Shown in pieces: positions 17,233 to 28,077 of a stretch of DNA of 64,000 bases (position 1 is the first letter of the stretch; the number at the start of each line of letters is the position of its first letter). Location of the stretch: contig NZ_RDTE01000003.1 of the NCBI RefSeq assembly GCF_004125265.1, positions 2,232,001-2,296,000 on the forward strand, given 5' to 3'. The notes under the pieces were generated by a model. The model was not told where the DNA came from. It did not search any database and saw only the letters and a program-made list of their open reading frames with translations. Origin of the DNA: Streptomyces lydicus (GTDB taxonomy: Bacteria; Actinomycetota; Actinomycetes; Streptomycetales; Streptomycetaceae). Position numbers and translations under genes: made by a program.

Positions 17233-18009
17233 ATGACGACCGAGGCAGCGACCCGGCGGATGCCCGGCGCGCCCTGCTGGGTGAGCCTCCTGGCCCACAG
17301 CCTGTCCGCGACGCAGGAATTCTACGGCGCGCTGTTCGGCTGGGAGTTCCGCCCGGGACCGCAGCATTTCGGTCCCTACGCCCGGGCCTTCCTCCACGGC
17401 CGGGAAGTCGCCGGGCTCGGCGAACTGGCGCCCGACCGCCATCTCCCGGTCGCCTGGACCACCTATCTGGCGAGCGATGACGCGGACGTGACCGCCGAAC
17501 AGATCCGTTCCTGCGGCGGGACGGTGGGCGTCGGGCCGCTGGATGCGGACGACGACGCGGGGCGGATGGCGATCGCCTCCGACCCGCAGGGCGCGATCTT
17601 CGGCATCTGGCAGGGCAGGTCGGTGGCGGGTACCTCGATCACCGGTGAACTGGGCACCCCGGCATGGAACGAGCTGGTCACCCGGGACACGAGCTCCGTC
17701 CTGACCTTCTACGAGCATGTCTTCGGCTACGAGGCGGAGCCGGTGATCTCGGCGAACTTCGACTACCTGACGCTGCATCTCAAAGAGCACCCGGTGGCCG
17801 GTATCCACGGCGTGGGCAACGCCCTGCCGCGCGACCGGGGTTCCCACTGGATGACGCACTTCGCCGTCTCCGACACGGACGCGGCGGCCCGCCGGGTCAC
17901 CGAACTGGGCGGCCAGGTGCTCCAGCCCGCCCGGGACTGTGCCCGCGGAAGGCTGGCGACGGTCTGCGACAGCGAGGGCGCCGTCTTCACGATCGCCCAG
18001 CGGAACTGA
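17233..18009 (+). CDS. Two-domain VOC (glyoxalase-fold) protein
   Basis: This 258-residue protein is made of two VOC modules. The first begins at PCWVSLLAHSLSATQEFYGALFGWEF and the second at PAWNELVTRDTSSVLTFYEHVFGYE; each ends in a (S)D(P/S)(Q/E)GA-F segment. Such proteins bind metals or small hydrophobic ligands and often give drug-binding resistance or act as lyases; nothing here fixes the substrate. The ATG at 17233-17235 follows GGAGAG; a GTG two codons earlier is possible. Confidence 0.88.
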   Translation: MTTEAATRRMPGAPCWVSLLAHSLSATQEFYGALFGWEFRPGPQHFGPYARAFLHGREVAGLGELAPDRHLPVAWTTYLASDDADVTAEQIRSCGGTVGVGPLDADDDAGRMAIASDPQGAIFGIWQGRSVAGTSITGELGTPAWNELVTRDTSSVLTFYEHVFGYEAEPVISANFDYLTLHLKEHPVAGIHGVGNALPRDRGSHWMTHFAVSDTDAAARRVTELGGQVLQPARDCARGRLATVCDSEGAVFTIAQRN

Positions 18010-18045
18010 GGGACAGTCACACCCGGATCCGCCCCGCGGCCGGGC

Positions 18046-18711
18046 CTACTTCGCGCTGTCGACCGGCAGGACGTCCGGGGAGAGCGCGGCCGCCCGGGCG
18101 GCCGCCGAGGTCTGGCGGCGACGGTGGTGACGCCGGCACAGCACCTCGTAGCCGACCTCGGTGTGCGGGCCGTCCACGTCGCCGACGACATCGCCGACCA
18201 CGACCTGAGCGCCCTCGACGACCATCCGGCCGTCGACCGTACGGGCGTTGTGCGTGGCGCGGGCGCCGCACCAGCACAGCGCCTCGACCTGCAGCACCTC
18301 TATGCGGTCGGCCAGTTCGACCAGCCGCTGGGAGCCGGGGAACAGCTTGCTGCGGAAGTCGGTGGTGATGCCGAAGGCGAAGACGTCCAGTTCGAGGTCG
18401 TCGACGATGCGGGCGAGCTGGTCGATCTGTTCGGGGACGAGGAACTGTGCCTCGTCGGCGATGACGTAGTCGACCCGGCCGCCGGCGGAGAGACGGTCGA
18501 CGACATGCGTGTAGAAGTCCATGCCGTGCGCCGCCTCGACGGCCTCGGTCACCAGACCGAGTCGGGAGGAGAGCTTGCCGTGGCCGGCCCGGTCGTTGCG
18601 GCTGTAGATCATGCCTTGCAGACCGCGGGAGGAGCGGTTGTGCTCGATCTGCAGCGCAAGTGTCGACTTTCCGCAGTCCATCGTTCCGGAGAAGAACACC
18701 AGCTCGGGCAT
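18046..18711 (-). CDS. tdk: Thymidine kinase
   Basis: This enzyme phosphorylates thymidine in pyrimidine salvage. The 221-residue protein has the Walker A motif GTMDCGKST (residues 9-17), the IADEAQF Walker B/catalytic region, the TTDFRSKLFPGSQ lasso segment, and zinc ligands in LCWCGARA and LCRRHH. The tail after residue 190 is an extra arginine/alanine-rich extension. It is the last gene of a minus-strand run following the phosphodiesterase gene. Confidence 0.96.
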   Translation of the reverse strand: MPELVFFSGTMDCGKSTLALQIEHNRSSRGLQGMIYSRNDRAGHGKLSSRLGLVTEAVEAAHGMDFYTHVVDRLSAGGRVDYVIADEAQFLVPEQIDQLARIVDDLELDVFAFGITTDFRSKLFPGSQRLVELADRIEVLQVEALCWCGARATHNARTVDGRMVVEGAQVVVGDVVGDVDGPHTEVGYEVLCRRHHRRRQTSAAARAAALSPDVLPVDSAK

Positions 18712-18778
18712 GGAGTGTTGCGGGCCTTTCGGGGTCGTACGGAAGGGTGGGGGGCGTGCGGGCGGCGGGCCGCGCGGG

Positions 18779-19969
18779 TCAGGTGCGGACTTCCAGGAGC
18801 GGCACCAGCTGCTCCACCGGGGTCATCGAACCGTGCATCCCGACCATCTCCGATTCACGGGGCTCCCGTTCGGTCGCGATGATCACCATATCGGCGTGTG
18901 CGGCCGCGACGACATCTCCGATCCGGGCACGCACCCGGTCGTCGACGGACGGTCCGAACCACCCCGCGGCGATGGCCTCTTCGCGGCTCGCCACCCACAT
19001 CTGCTCACCCACCACCTCGCGCCACACGGCGAGCACATCGGCGGCCGCGCCCGGGTGGGCGTACACATGGCGGGCCCGGCCCTCGCCCCCCAACAGGCGT
19101 ACGCCGGCGCGCAGTTCCCAGTCCTCGTCGAAGTCGATCCGGGACTCGGGGTCGAAGGGGATGTCGATCATGCCGTGGTCGGCGGTGATGTACAGCGCAC
19201 TGCGCGGCGGCAGTTGCTCCGCCAGCCGCTGGGCGAGCCGGTCGACGTACATCAGCTGGCCGCGCCAGGCGTCGGAGTCGACGCCGTAGCGGTGCCCCTT
19301 GCCGTCCACCTCTGAGTAGTACGTGTAGACCAGCGAACGGTCACCGGCGGCAAGCTGCTCGGCAGCGAGGTCCATCCGCTCCTCGCCGGACAGCCGGCCG
19401 TGGAAGGTGCCGCCGCTCAGCGCGACCTGGGTGAGCGGGGTGTGCTGGAAGCTCGGCGCGGAGACCTGGCAGGTGTGGACACCGGCGGCGTCCGCGCGCT
19501 GGAAGACCGTCGGATACGGCTGCCAGACATGCGGTTCCGTCCACGGGTACCAGCGCAGCTGGTTCATCAGGGCGCCGGTGGCCGGGTCCTCGCAGGTGTA
19601 GCCGGGCAGGCCGTGGGCGCCCGGCGGCAGGCCGGTGCCGACCGAGGCGAGCGAGGTGGCGGTGGTGGACGGGAAGCCCGCGGTGAGCGGGCGGCCGCTG
19701 CCGTTGAACGACGTGCCCAGGAGGGAGGTGAGGAACGGCGCCTCCTCCGGATGGGCCCGCAGCAGTTCCCAGCCGAGGCCGTCGATCAGGAAGACACAGG
19801 CGCGGTCGGCGGGCGCCAGCTCCATCGAGGTGGCGAGGCCGGTCATGCCGAGCCCCGTCGCGATGGTGGGCAGCAGGTCGGCGAGCGAGCCGGTGCCGTA
19901 CTGCGGCACCGGGGCGCCGAGCGGGTCGAGCGGTTCGGGTTCCGGCCAGGCGGGGGCGATGTGGACCAT
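18779..19969 (-). CDS. Alkaline phosphatase superfamily protein (nucleotide pyrophosphatase-type)
   Basis: This 396-residue protein of the phosphodiesterase/nucleotide-pyrophosphatase branch has FLIDGLGWELL with the first metal Asp, the nucleophile-bearing GFPSTTATSLASVGTG loop, YYSEVDGKGHRYG with metal-binding Asp and His, and ITADHGM with the Asp-His pair. No signal peptide is visible, so it appears cytoplasmic. Its ATG overlaps the stop of the DUF5998 gene (ATGA), showing translational coupling. Confidence 0.9.
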   Translation of the reverse strand: MVHIAPAWPEPEPLDPLGAPVPQYGTGSLADLLPTIATGLGMTGLATSMELAPADRACVFLIDGLGWELLRAHPEEAPFLTSLLGTSFNGSGRPLTAGFPSTTATSLASVGTGLPPGAHGLPGYTCEDPATGALMNQLRWYPWTEPHVWQPYPTVFQRADAAGVHTCQVSAPSFQHTPLTQVALSGGTFHGRLSGEERMDLAAEQLAAGDRSLVYTYYSEVDGKGHRYGVDSDAWRGQLMYVDRLAQRLAEQLPPRSALYITADHGMIDIPFDPESRIDFDEDWELRAGVRLLGGEGRARHVYAHPGAAADVLAVWREVVGEQMWVASREEAIAAGWFGPSVDDRVRARIGDVVAAAHADMVIIATEREPRESEMVGMHGSMTPVEQLVPLLEVRT

Positions 19970-20562
19970 CAGCGGGGCGAGGGGGTGGCCGCGGTGGCCT
20001 CGGAGAGCGCCTGGGCGAAGGTGAGCGTCTCGCGCACCGAGTCCGGTCCGTCACCGGCCTCGCTGACCCGCAGCGAGAGGTCGTCGGCGGTGGAGGAGCC
20101 CGTGTAGCCGTGGTCCGCCTCGCAGTTGGGGTCGCCGCAGGCGGCGGGCTCCAGGTCGAGGCGGGCGACCGCGCCCCAGCCGATGGTGAGCACGACCTCG
20201 CGGGGCAGCCGGCCCGGGGTGTACGACTCGGGGTTGGCGACCACCCGGCTGAGTACCACGGAGGAGATCCGGCTCAGCTTGACGGATTCCGTGGAGGTGG
20301 TGGCGTACGGCGACGGGGAGGTGGCGTCGGCGGCCTGCTCGTCGGTGTGACTGACGATGAAGCGGGTGCCGGTCAGGACCAGGACCGTGACATGGCGGCG
20401 GACCTCGTTGGCGTCGAAGGTCGTCTCCTGGTGGACGAGGTACGACGTCACGGGCTCGCCGCCGACCGCGGCCTGCACCGCCTCGGCCACGAGCGTCGGG
20501 TAATAGCCGCTGCGCTCGATCGCCGCGCGCAGCCCCTGGGTCGTCGTACCGGTCTTAGCCAT
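19969..20562 (-). CDS. DUF5998 family protein
   Basis: This 197-residue conserved actinobacterial protein is of unknown function. Visible conserved blocks include LRAAIERSGYYPTLVAEAV, YLVHQETTFDANEVRRHVTVLVLTG and the EPAACGDPNCEADHGYTG segment. The last contains a CGDPNC pair and a following His that could bind metal. I chose the ATG giving MAKTGTTTQ; an ATG three codons upstream is possible. It sits between the acetyltransferase fusion and the phosphodiesterase in one run. Confidence 0.82.
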   Translation of the reverse strand: MAKTGTTTQGLRAAIERSGYYPTLVAEAVQAAVGGEPVTSYLVHQETTFDANEVRRHVTVLVLTGTRFIVSHTDEQAADATSPSPYATTSTESVKLSRISSVVLSRVVANPESYTPGRLPREVVLTIGWGAVARLDLEPAACGDPNCEADHGYTGSSTADDLSLRVSEAGDGPDSVRETLTFAQALSEATAATPSPR

Positions 20563-20600
20563 GGGGTCCATCTTACGGGGCGTACCGGGCCGCGAGAGCC

Positions 20601-23624
<3,024 letters not shown>

Positions 23625-23806
23625 GCGGACAGCGTACGACCGGCCACCGACAACCGGCTCGGCGCGCGTACGCTCGGGATGCGGGGCAGGCTGAGGAGGC
23701 CGTACGGACGTATCCCCGGTCGGCCTACCGGCTGTTCCTTGGGGAGCCCAACGGCCGCAAAAGGCCAGGGTAAAGGGCTGCCCAGCACTCCCGGCAGCGT
23801 GAGAGA

Positions 23807-23822
23807 CTGGTCTAGACAACAG
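23807..23822 (+). promoter_or_regulatory. DasR-responsive element before ptsH
   Basis: ACTGGTCTAGACAACA matches the known Streptomyces dre consensus (ACTGGTCTAGACCACT) at 14 of 16 positions and is centred about 31 bp upstream of the ptsH start. DasR, the GlcNAc-responsive GntR repressor, is known to control the general PTS genes, so this is a strong operator candidate. Confidence 0.85.
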
Positions 23823-23845
23823 TCACGACTTTGAAGGGCAACACC

Positions 23846-24127
23846 ATGGCAGAGCGCCGCGTCAATGTCGGTTGGGCCGAGGGCCTGCACGCCCGCCCCG
23901 CGTCGATCTTCGTCCGTGCGGCCACCGCCTCCGGCGTCCCCATGACGATCGCCAAGGCTGATGGCAACCCCGTCAACGCGGCCTCCATGCTCGCGGTCCT
24001 GGGCCTGGGCGCCCAGGGCGGTGAGGAGATCGTGCTGGCCTCCGACGCCGAGGGCGCCGAGGAGGCGCTCGACCGTCTGGCCAAGCTCGTCGCCGAGGGG
24101 CTCGAGGAGCTCCCCGAGACCGTCTGA
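23846..24127 (+). CDS. ptsH: Phosphocarrier protein HPr
   Basis: HPr passes phosphate from enzyme I to sugar-specific EIIA proteins of the PTS. The 93-residue protein has the active-site histidine at position 15 (GLHARPAS) and a NAASMLAVLGLG segment around residue 47, where firmicute HPr carries its regulatory serine. The ATG follows AAGGGCAACACC. A DasR-type operator lies upstream and a strong terminator follows, so it is monocistronic. Confidence 0.97.
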   Translation: MAERRVNVGWAEGLHARPASIFVRAATASGVPMTIAKADGNPVNAASMLAVLGLGAQGGEEIVLASDAEGAEEALDRLAKLVAEGLEELPETV

Positions 24128-24149
24128 GTCCCCCGGGACTCCTACTGCG

Positions 24150-24196
24150 ACGGCCCCGTCGCGGCAACCGGTGACCGGTTGCCGCGACGGGGCCGT
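24150..24196 (+). terminator. Terminator after ptsH
   Basis: A perfect 22-bp stem (ACGGCCCCGTCGCGGCAACC.. and its complement) with a 3-base loop, followed by TTT, begins 22 bp after the ptsH stop. It is one of the strongest hairpins in the window. Confidence 0.92.
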
Positions 24197-24538
24197 TTCG
24201 CTGCGCCGGGGCCTTGGCCGTACCGGAATCTCCCCCGTACCGGAGTCTCCCCCTGAGCCTCCCCACCGGAACCCGCTGGCCGTGCCCGGGACATCGGAGA
24301 CGACACCTCGATATCGGGGACACAAGAAAAAGCGTGCGTTATTCAATTACTCCGACGGCGCATCCGCGGCAGCACTCATAACGCGCAGCGCGTATTTGAG
24401 CACAGCGCGCATTCCATCGCAGCATATATGGCGGCACATGCAGCGGCACATTTACACGCTGAATGCAGATGGGGATGAAACTTCAATCTCGCCCGCTCCC
24501 CAGCCCCCTTCCGCACTTCTTTGTATACGGGGCGACTG
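24197..24538. other. Relatively AT-rich intergenic region
   Basis: The stretch between the ptsH terminator and the convergent GntR gene holds no gene with normal codon use. From about 24310 the composition falls to near 50% GC, with runs such as AAGAAAAAG and CATATATGG, which is unusual for this genome. Several short GCGC-containing palindromes are present. Confidence 0.6.
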
Positions 24539-25228
24539 TTAAGGGCGGGCACGTGCCGTGTTGACGGGCGGTTTCGGATCCCTCACCTCCGTGTTGGCGG
24601 GGCGCCGGAGCCGGTACACCGGGAGCGAGCGTTCGACATGAGCCGCCATCAGGGCACGGGCCCGTTCAGCGTCCCCCCGGGCCACCGCGTCCAGCACCGC
24701 GCCGTGTTCGTCCCACGACTCCCCCGTACGGGCGGGCAGTTCCACGGCATACATCCACTCGATCTTGCGCCGCAGCTGGGTCAGCAACGCCGTCAGACTG
24801 GTGCTGCCGGCCGCCTGGGCCAGCGTCTCGTGGAACCAGCCGTCCAGTTGGCGCAGATCCGCCGGGCTGCCGTGACGGGTCCGCTCGCGGCCGAGCCGTA
24901 CCAGGCCACGGAGCACCTTGAGGTGGGCCGGACTGCGGCGGGCGGCCGCGCGGGCGGCACCCAGCGGCTCCAACAGCGCGCGGACGTCGAGGAGGTCGGC
25001 GGCCTCCTGCTCGGTGGGCTCGGCGACACAGGCGCCCGCGTGGTGGCGAGTGGTGACGAACCCTTCGGACTGCAGGGTCCGCAGCGCTTCACGGACCGGC
25101 ACCCTGGAGACGCCGTACCGGGCCGCAAGGATCTCTTCGATCAGCCGGCTCCCCGGCGCCAGCGCACCGGAGACGATGTCATCGCGAATCGCCGTGCACA
25201 CCGCATGAGCGGAAATATGGCCTCGCAT
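24539..25228 (-). CDS. GntR/FadR-family transcriptional regulator
   Basis: This 229-residue regulator has an N-terminal winged helix (IRDDIVSGALAPGSRLIEEILAARYGVSRVPVREALRTLQSEG) and an all-helical FCD effector domain with LLDVRALLEP and the terminal HERS-type region (EHGAVLDAVARGDAERARALMAAHVERSL) that carries metal-binding histidines in this family. Ligand and targets are unknown; no catabolic gene is adjacent. The flanking intergenic DNA is unusually AT-rich, a mild hint of transfer. Confidence 0.9.
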   Translation of the reverse strand: MRGHISAHAVCTAIRDDIVSGALAPGSRLIEEILAARYGVSRVPVREALRTLQSEGFVTTRHHAGACVAEPTEQEAADLLDVRALLEPLGAARAAARRSPAHLKVLRGLVRLGRERTRHGSPADLRQLDGWFHETLAQAAGSTSLTALLTQLRRKIEWMYAVELPARTGESWDEHGAVLDAVARGDAERARALMAAHVERSLPVYRLRRPANTEVRDPKPPVNTARARP

Positions 25229-25406
25229 CTTCCGTGCCTCCGCCGAAATCCCCTGGAAACGCCGCCGCTCGGCGCCTTTTCCGTGACTCTATTCGACCGG
25301 AACGGCTTTTCGGCGGGCTCCGATTATTCATGGAAAGTTTTTGGCCGGAAGTTGGCGGAAGGGCAAGGCGTATCCCCAGCACACCGGCCGCGGGGCCGGA
25401 TACGCC

Positions 25407-25434
25407 GAAGCCCCGGCCGTGGAGCCGGGGCTTC
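25407..25434 (-). terminator. Terminator after the M23 peptidase gene
   Basis: A perfect 11-bp inverted repeat (GAAGCCCCGGC / GCCGGGGCTTC) with a 6-base loop lies 60 bp beyond the peptidase stop. Confidence 0.8.
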
Positions 25435-25493
25435 AGGAGGACGCTCGGCGCGGCGCGGCCCCTGCGAAGGGCGCGGGCGGGCGAGGCGGAAGG

Positions 25494-26273
25494 TCAGACG
25501 TTGACGCCGTGCGAGTGCAGGTACGCGACCGGGTCGATGTCCGAGCCGTAGTCGGCGCCGGTACGGGCCTCGAAGTGCAGGTGCGGGCCGGTGGCGTTGC
25601 CGGTGGCGCCGGAGAGGCCGATCTGCTGGCCCGGGGTGACGTGCTGGCCGACCGAGACGCCGAGCGACGACAGGTGACCGTACTGGGTGTAGGTACCGTC
25701 GCTCATCTTGATCACGATGTTGTTGCCGTACGAACCGCCCCAGCCGGCCTCGACGACGGTGCCCGTACCGACGGCGTGGACGGAGGTGCCGGAGGCGGCG
25801 TGGAAGTCGATGCCGGTGTGGCTGCCCGAGGACCACAGGCCGCTGGAGGCCTTGTACGAGGTGGACACGTAGGAGTCGGCAACGGGGGCGACGAAGGTGT
25901 TGAGGCGCTTGCGCTCCGCTTCGCGGGCGGCGCGCTCCTTGACCTTGCGGGCGGCCTCGACGCGCCGCTTGGCCTCCTCGGCCTGCTTCTTGGCCACGGC
26001 CTCGGCCTTCGCCTTCGCCGCCGCGGCCTCCGCTTCGGCCTGCTGCTCGTCGGCCTGGGCCGCGACGTGGTTGGCGAGCTCGTCACCGAGTACGACGGCA
26101 TGCTGCAGGCCGGTGTCGTGGGTGCGGGCCTCGTCCGTGGCCGCCAGCGCCGGCGAGGCCACGGAGGCGACCACGCCGCCGGCCGCGAGGGTGGCTATGC
26201 CGGCGACGTTGCGGGTCGTCCGAACGGGGCGGCTCGTACGACGGTGCTTCCCGGTGGCACGGATGAACGCCAT
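25494..26273 (-). CDS. Secreted M23 (LytM-type) cell-wall peptidase
   Basis: This 259-residue exported protein has an N-terminal signal peptide (TM segment GIATLAAGGVVASVASPALAA, cleavage near residue 45), a central Ala/Lys/Glu-rich coiled coil (about 70-125), and a C-terminal M23 domain with zinc ligands in SHTGIDFHA and GPHLHFEAR. It should cleave peptidoglycan cross-bridges or stem peptides. Its mRNA carries a c-di-AMP riboswitch, tying expression to second-messenger control of envelope remodelling, as known for other Streptomyces cell-wall hydrolases. Confidence 0.95.
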   Translation of the reverse strand: MAFIRATGKHRRTSRPVRTTRNVAGIATLAAGGVVASVASPALAATDEARTHDTGLQHAVVLGDELANHVAAQADEQQAEAEAAAAKAKAEAVAKKQAEEAKRRVEAARKVKERAAREAERKRLNTFVAPVADSYVSTSYKASSGLWSSGSHTGIDFHAASGTSVHAVGTGTVVEAGWGGSYGNNIVIKMSDGTYTQYGHLSSLGVSVGQHVTPGQQIGLSGATGNATGPHLHFEARTGADYGSDIDPVAYLHSHGVNV

Positions 26274-26292
26274 GTACTGGCTTGTCCTTTCC

Positions 26293-26436
26293 CTCCTTCT
26301 CGCCTACCGGGTTAGCTGACGGGTTCGGAGCAGGAAGGTCTCCTACGGGCTCCTCCGGAGGGGAGTCCGATTCACCCCAAGGGACTCTGGGTCCCCGGCT
26401 CCCCTGGCTCGCGCCGTACGGGGATTCGGCGATGAC
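26293..26436 (-). promoter_or_regulatory. c-di-AMP (ydaO/yuaA) riboswitch
   Basis: Read on the minus strand, the leader contains the family hallmarks in order: ATCGCCGAATCC at its 5' end, GGGGACCCA, TTGGGGTGAATC, and the terminal CCGAACCCGTCAGCTAACC followed by GGTAGGCG. It ends about 20 bases before the M23 peptidase start. In Streptomyces this RNA controls cell-wall hydrolase genes and switches expression off when c-di-AMP binds. Exact ends are approximate. Confidence 0.93.
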
Positions 26437-26581
26437 TGTCCGGTGCCACGGTTGTGGCGGACTTGTGACGAACAGCCGGACCGACGCTAAACGGGGCAAC
26501 TTTCAATCGGCAAACAGATCCGCTTTTTTGTGCGGGATGCCACAAGAACCGAGGCACCGGCCGCAATAAACCGGACATACG

Positions 26582-26617
26582 GCAACTCCCGTGGCAGACC
26601 ACCGCCACGGGAGTTGC
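26582..26617. terminator. Terminator between the M16 genes and the peptidase leader
   Basis: A 14-bp perfect inverted repeat (GCAACTCCCGTGGC / GCCACGGGAGTTGC) with an 8-base loop lies 36 bp beyond the end of the second M16 gene. Confidence 0.8.
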
Positions 26618-26652
26618 TTTGTCGATATGTGACCTTCCGTCACACGGTGACG

Positions 26653-28077
26653 CTAGCCGCCGACGACCGTCACCTCACCGATGCCCAGCGCCTTGATGGG
26701 TTCGGCGATCTGCGCCGCATCGCCCACCAGGACCGTCACCAGCCGGTCCACGGGGAAGGCGTTGACGGCCGCCGCGGTTGCCTCCACCGTGCCGGTCTCC
26801 GCGAGGCGGACGTACAGCTGCGCCTGGAAGTCATCCGGCAGGTGCTGCTCCACCTGGTCGGCAAGGGTGCCGGCGACGGCTGCCGCGGTCTCGTACTTCA
26901 GCGGCGCGACCCCGACGAGGTTCTGTACGGCGACATCCCGCTCGTCGTCCGTCAGCCCCTCTGCCGCAAGGGTGCGCAGCACATTCCACAGGTCGTCGAG
27001 CGCCGGGACGGTGGAAGCGGTGTCCACCGAGCCGCTGATGGCGAGCAGCGAGGCGCCCGTGGCCCCCTCGGGGGACGTGGGAGCGGTGGAGCGAAGCACC
27101 TGGCCGAAGGCACGCACCCCGTAGGTGTAGCCCTTCTCCTCGCGCAGGACACGGTCCAGACGGGAGGTGAGGGTGCCGCCCAGGCAGTACGTGCCGAGGA
27201 CCTGCGCGGGCCACACCCGGTCGTGCCGGTCGGCGCCGATACGCCCGATGAGCAGCTGCGTCTGGACGGCGCCGGGGCGGTCCACGATCACCACGCGGCC
27301 GGTGTCGTCGGCGACGATCGGCGAGGCCTTCAGCGGCTCGGCCGACGAGCCGCGCCACGCGCCGAGCGTCTCGGCGAGCGCGGCGTCCAGGTCGACCCCG
27401 GTGAAGTCACCGACGATGACGGCAGTGGCCGTGGCGGGCCGTACATGGGCGTCGTAGAAGGCGCGGACGGCCGCGGCATCGACGCGCCCGACGGTCTCCT
27501 CCGTGCCCTGGCGCGGCCGTGACATACGGGACGTGGCCGGGAACAGCTCCTTGGACAGCGCCATCGCCGCGCGCCGGGCCGGGTTGGCGAGCTCGTGCGG
27601 GATCTCGTCGAGACGGTTGCGCACCAGCCGCTCGACCTCGCTCTCCGGGAAGGCGGGAGCGCGCAGCGCGTCGGCGAGCAGGCCGAGCGCACGCGGCAGC
27701 CGGGACGCCGGCACCTCGAGGGACACCCGTACGCCGGGGTGGTCGGCGTGCGCGTCCAGGGTGGCGCCGCAGCGCTCCAGCTCGGCGGCGAACTCCTCCG
27801 CGTCGTGCTTGTCGGTGCCCTCCGACAGGGCACGCGCCATGATCGTGGCGACGCCGTCCAGGCCCTCGGGTTCGGCCTCCAGCGGAGCGACGAGGTTGAT
27901 CTCGACCGCGACGACCTGCTGGCCGGGGCGGTGGCTGGTCAGGAGGGTGAGCCCGTTGGGCAGTTGGCTGCGGTCGGGGGCCGGGAAGGCCCACGGCCTG
28001 GGCGCGCCGCCCTGGGGCTGCGGGTGAAAGTCCATGCTGCTCACGGGGGAATCGGCGTGGGTGGTGGCGTCGCTCAC
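26653..28077 (-). CDS. M16 peptidase-like protein, catalytically degenerate subunit
   Basis: This 474-residue pitrilysin-fold protein has two M16 half-domains. The position of the zinc motif HXXEH reads GVATIMARALSEG, so it lacks metal ligands; it is the probable non-catalytic partner of the upstream M16 gene, forming a heterodimer as in mitochondrial-processing-peptidase-like pairs. The later EEKGYTYGVRAF segment is the conserved R/Y substrate-binding region of such partners. Its GTG start overlaps the upstream stop by four bases (GTGA), indicating coupled translation. Confidence 0.92.
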   Translation of the reverse strand: MSDATTHADSPVSSMDFHPQPQGGAPRPWAFPAPDRSQLPNGLTLLTSHRPGQQVVAVEINLVAPLEAEPEGLDGVATIMARALSEGTDKHDAEEFAAELERCGATLDAHADHPGVRVSLEVPASRLPRALGLLADALRAPAFPESEVERLVRNRLDEIPHELANPARRAAMALSKELFPATSRMSRPRQGTEETVGRVDAAAVRAFYDAHVRPATATAVIVGDFTGVDLDAALAETLGAWRGSSAEPLKASPIVADDTGRVVIVDRPGAVQTQLLIGRIGADRHDRVWPAQVLGTYCLGGTLTSRLDRVLREEKGYTYGVRAFGQVLRSTAPTSPEGATGASLLAISGSVDTASTVPALDDLWNVLRTLAAEGLTDDERDVAVQNLVGVAPLKYETAAAVAGTLADQVEQHLPDDFQAQLYVRLAETGTVEATAAAVNAFPVDRLVTVLVGDAAQIAEPIKALGIGEVTVVGG

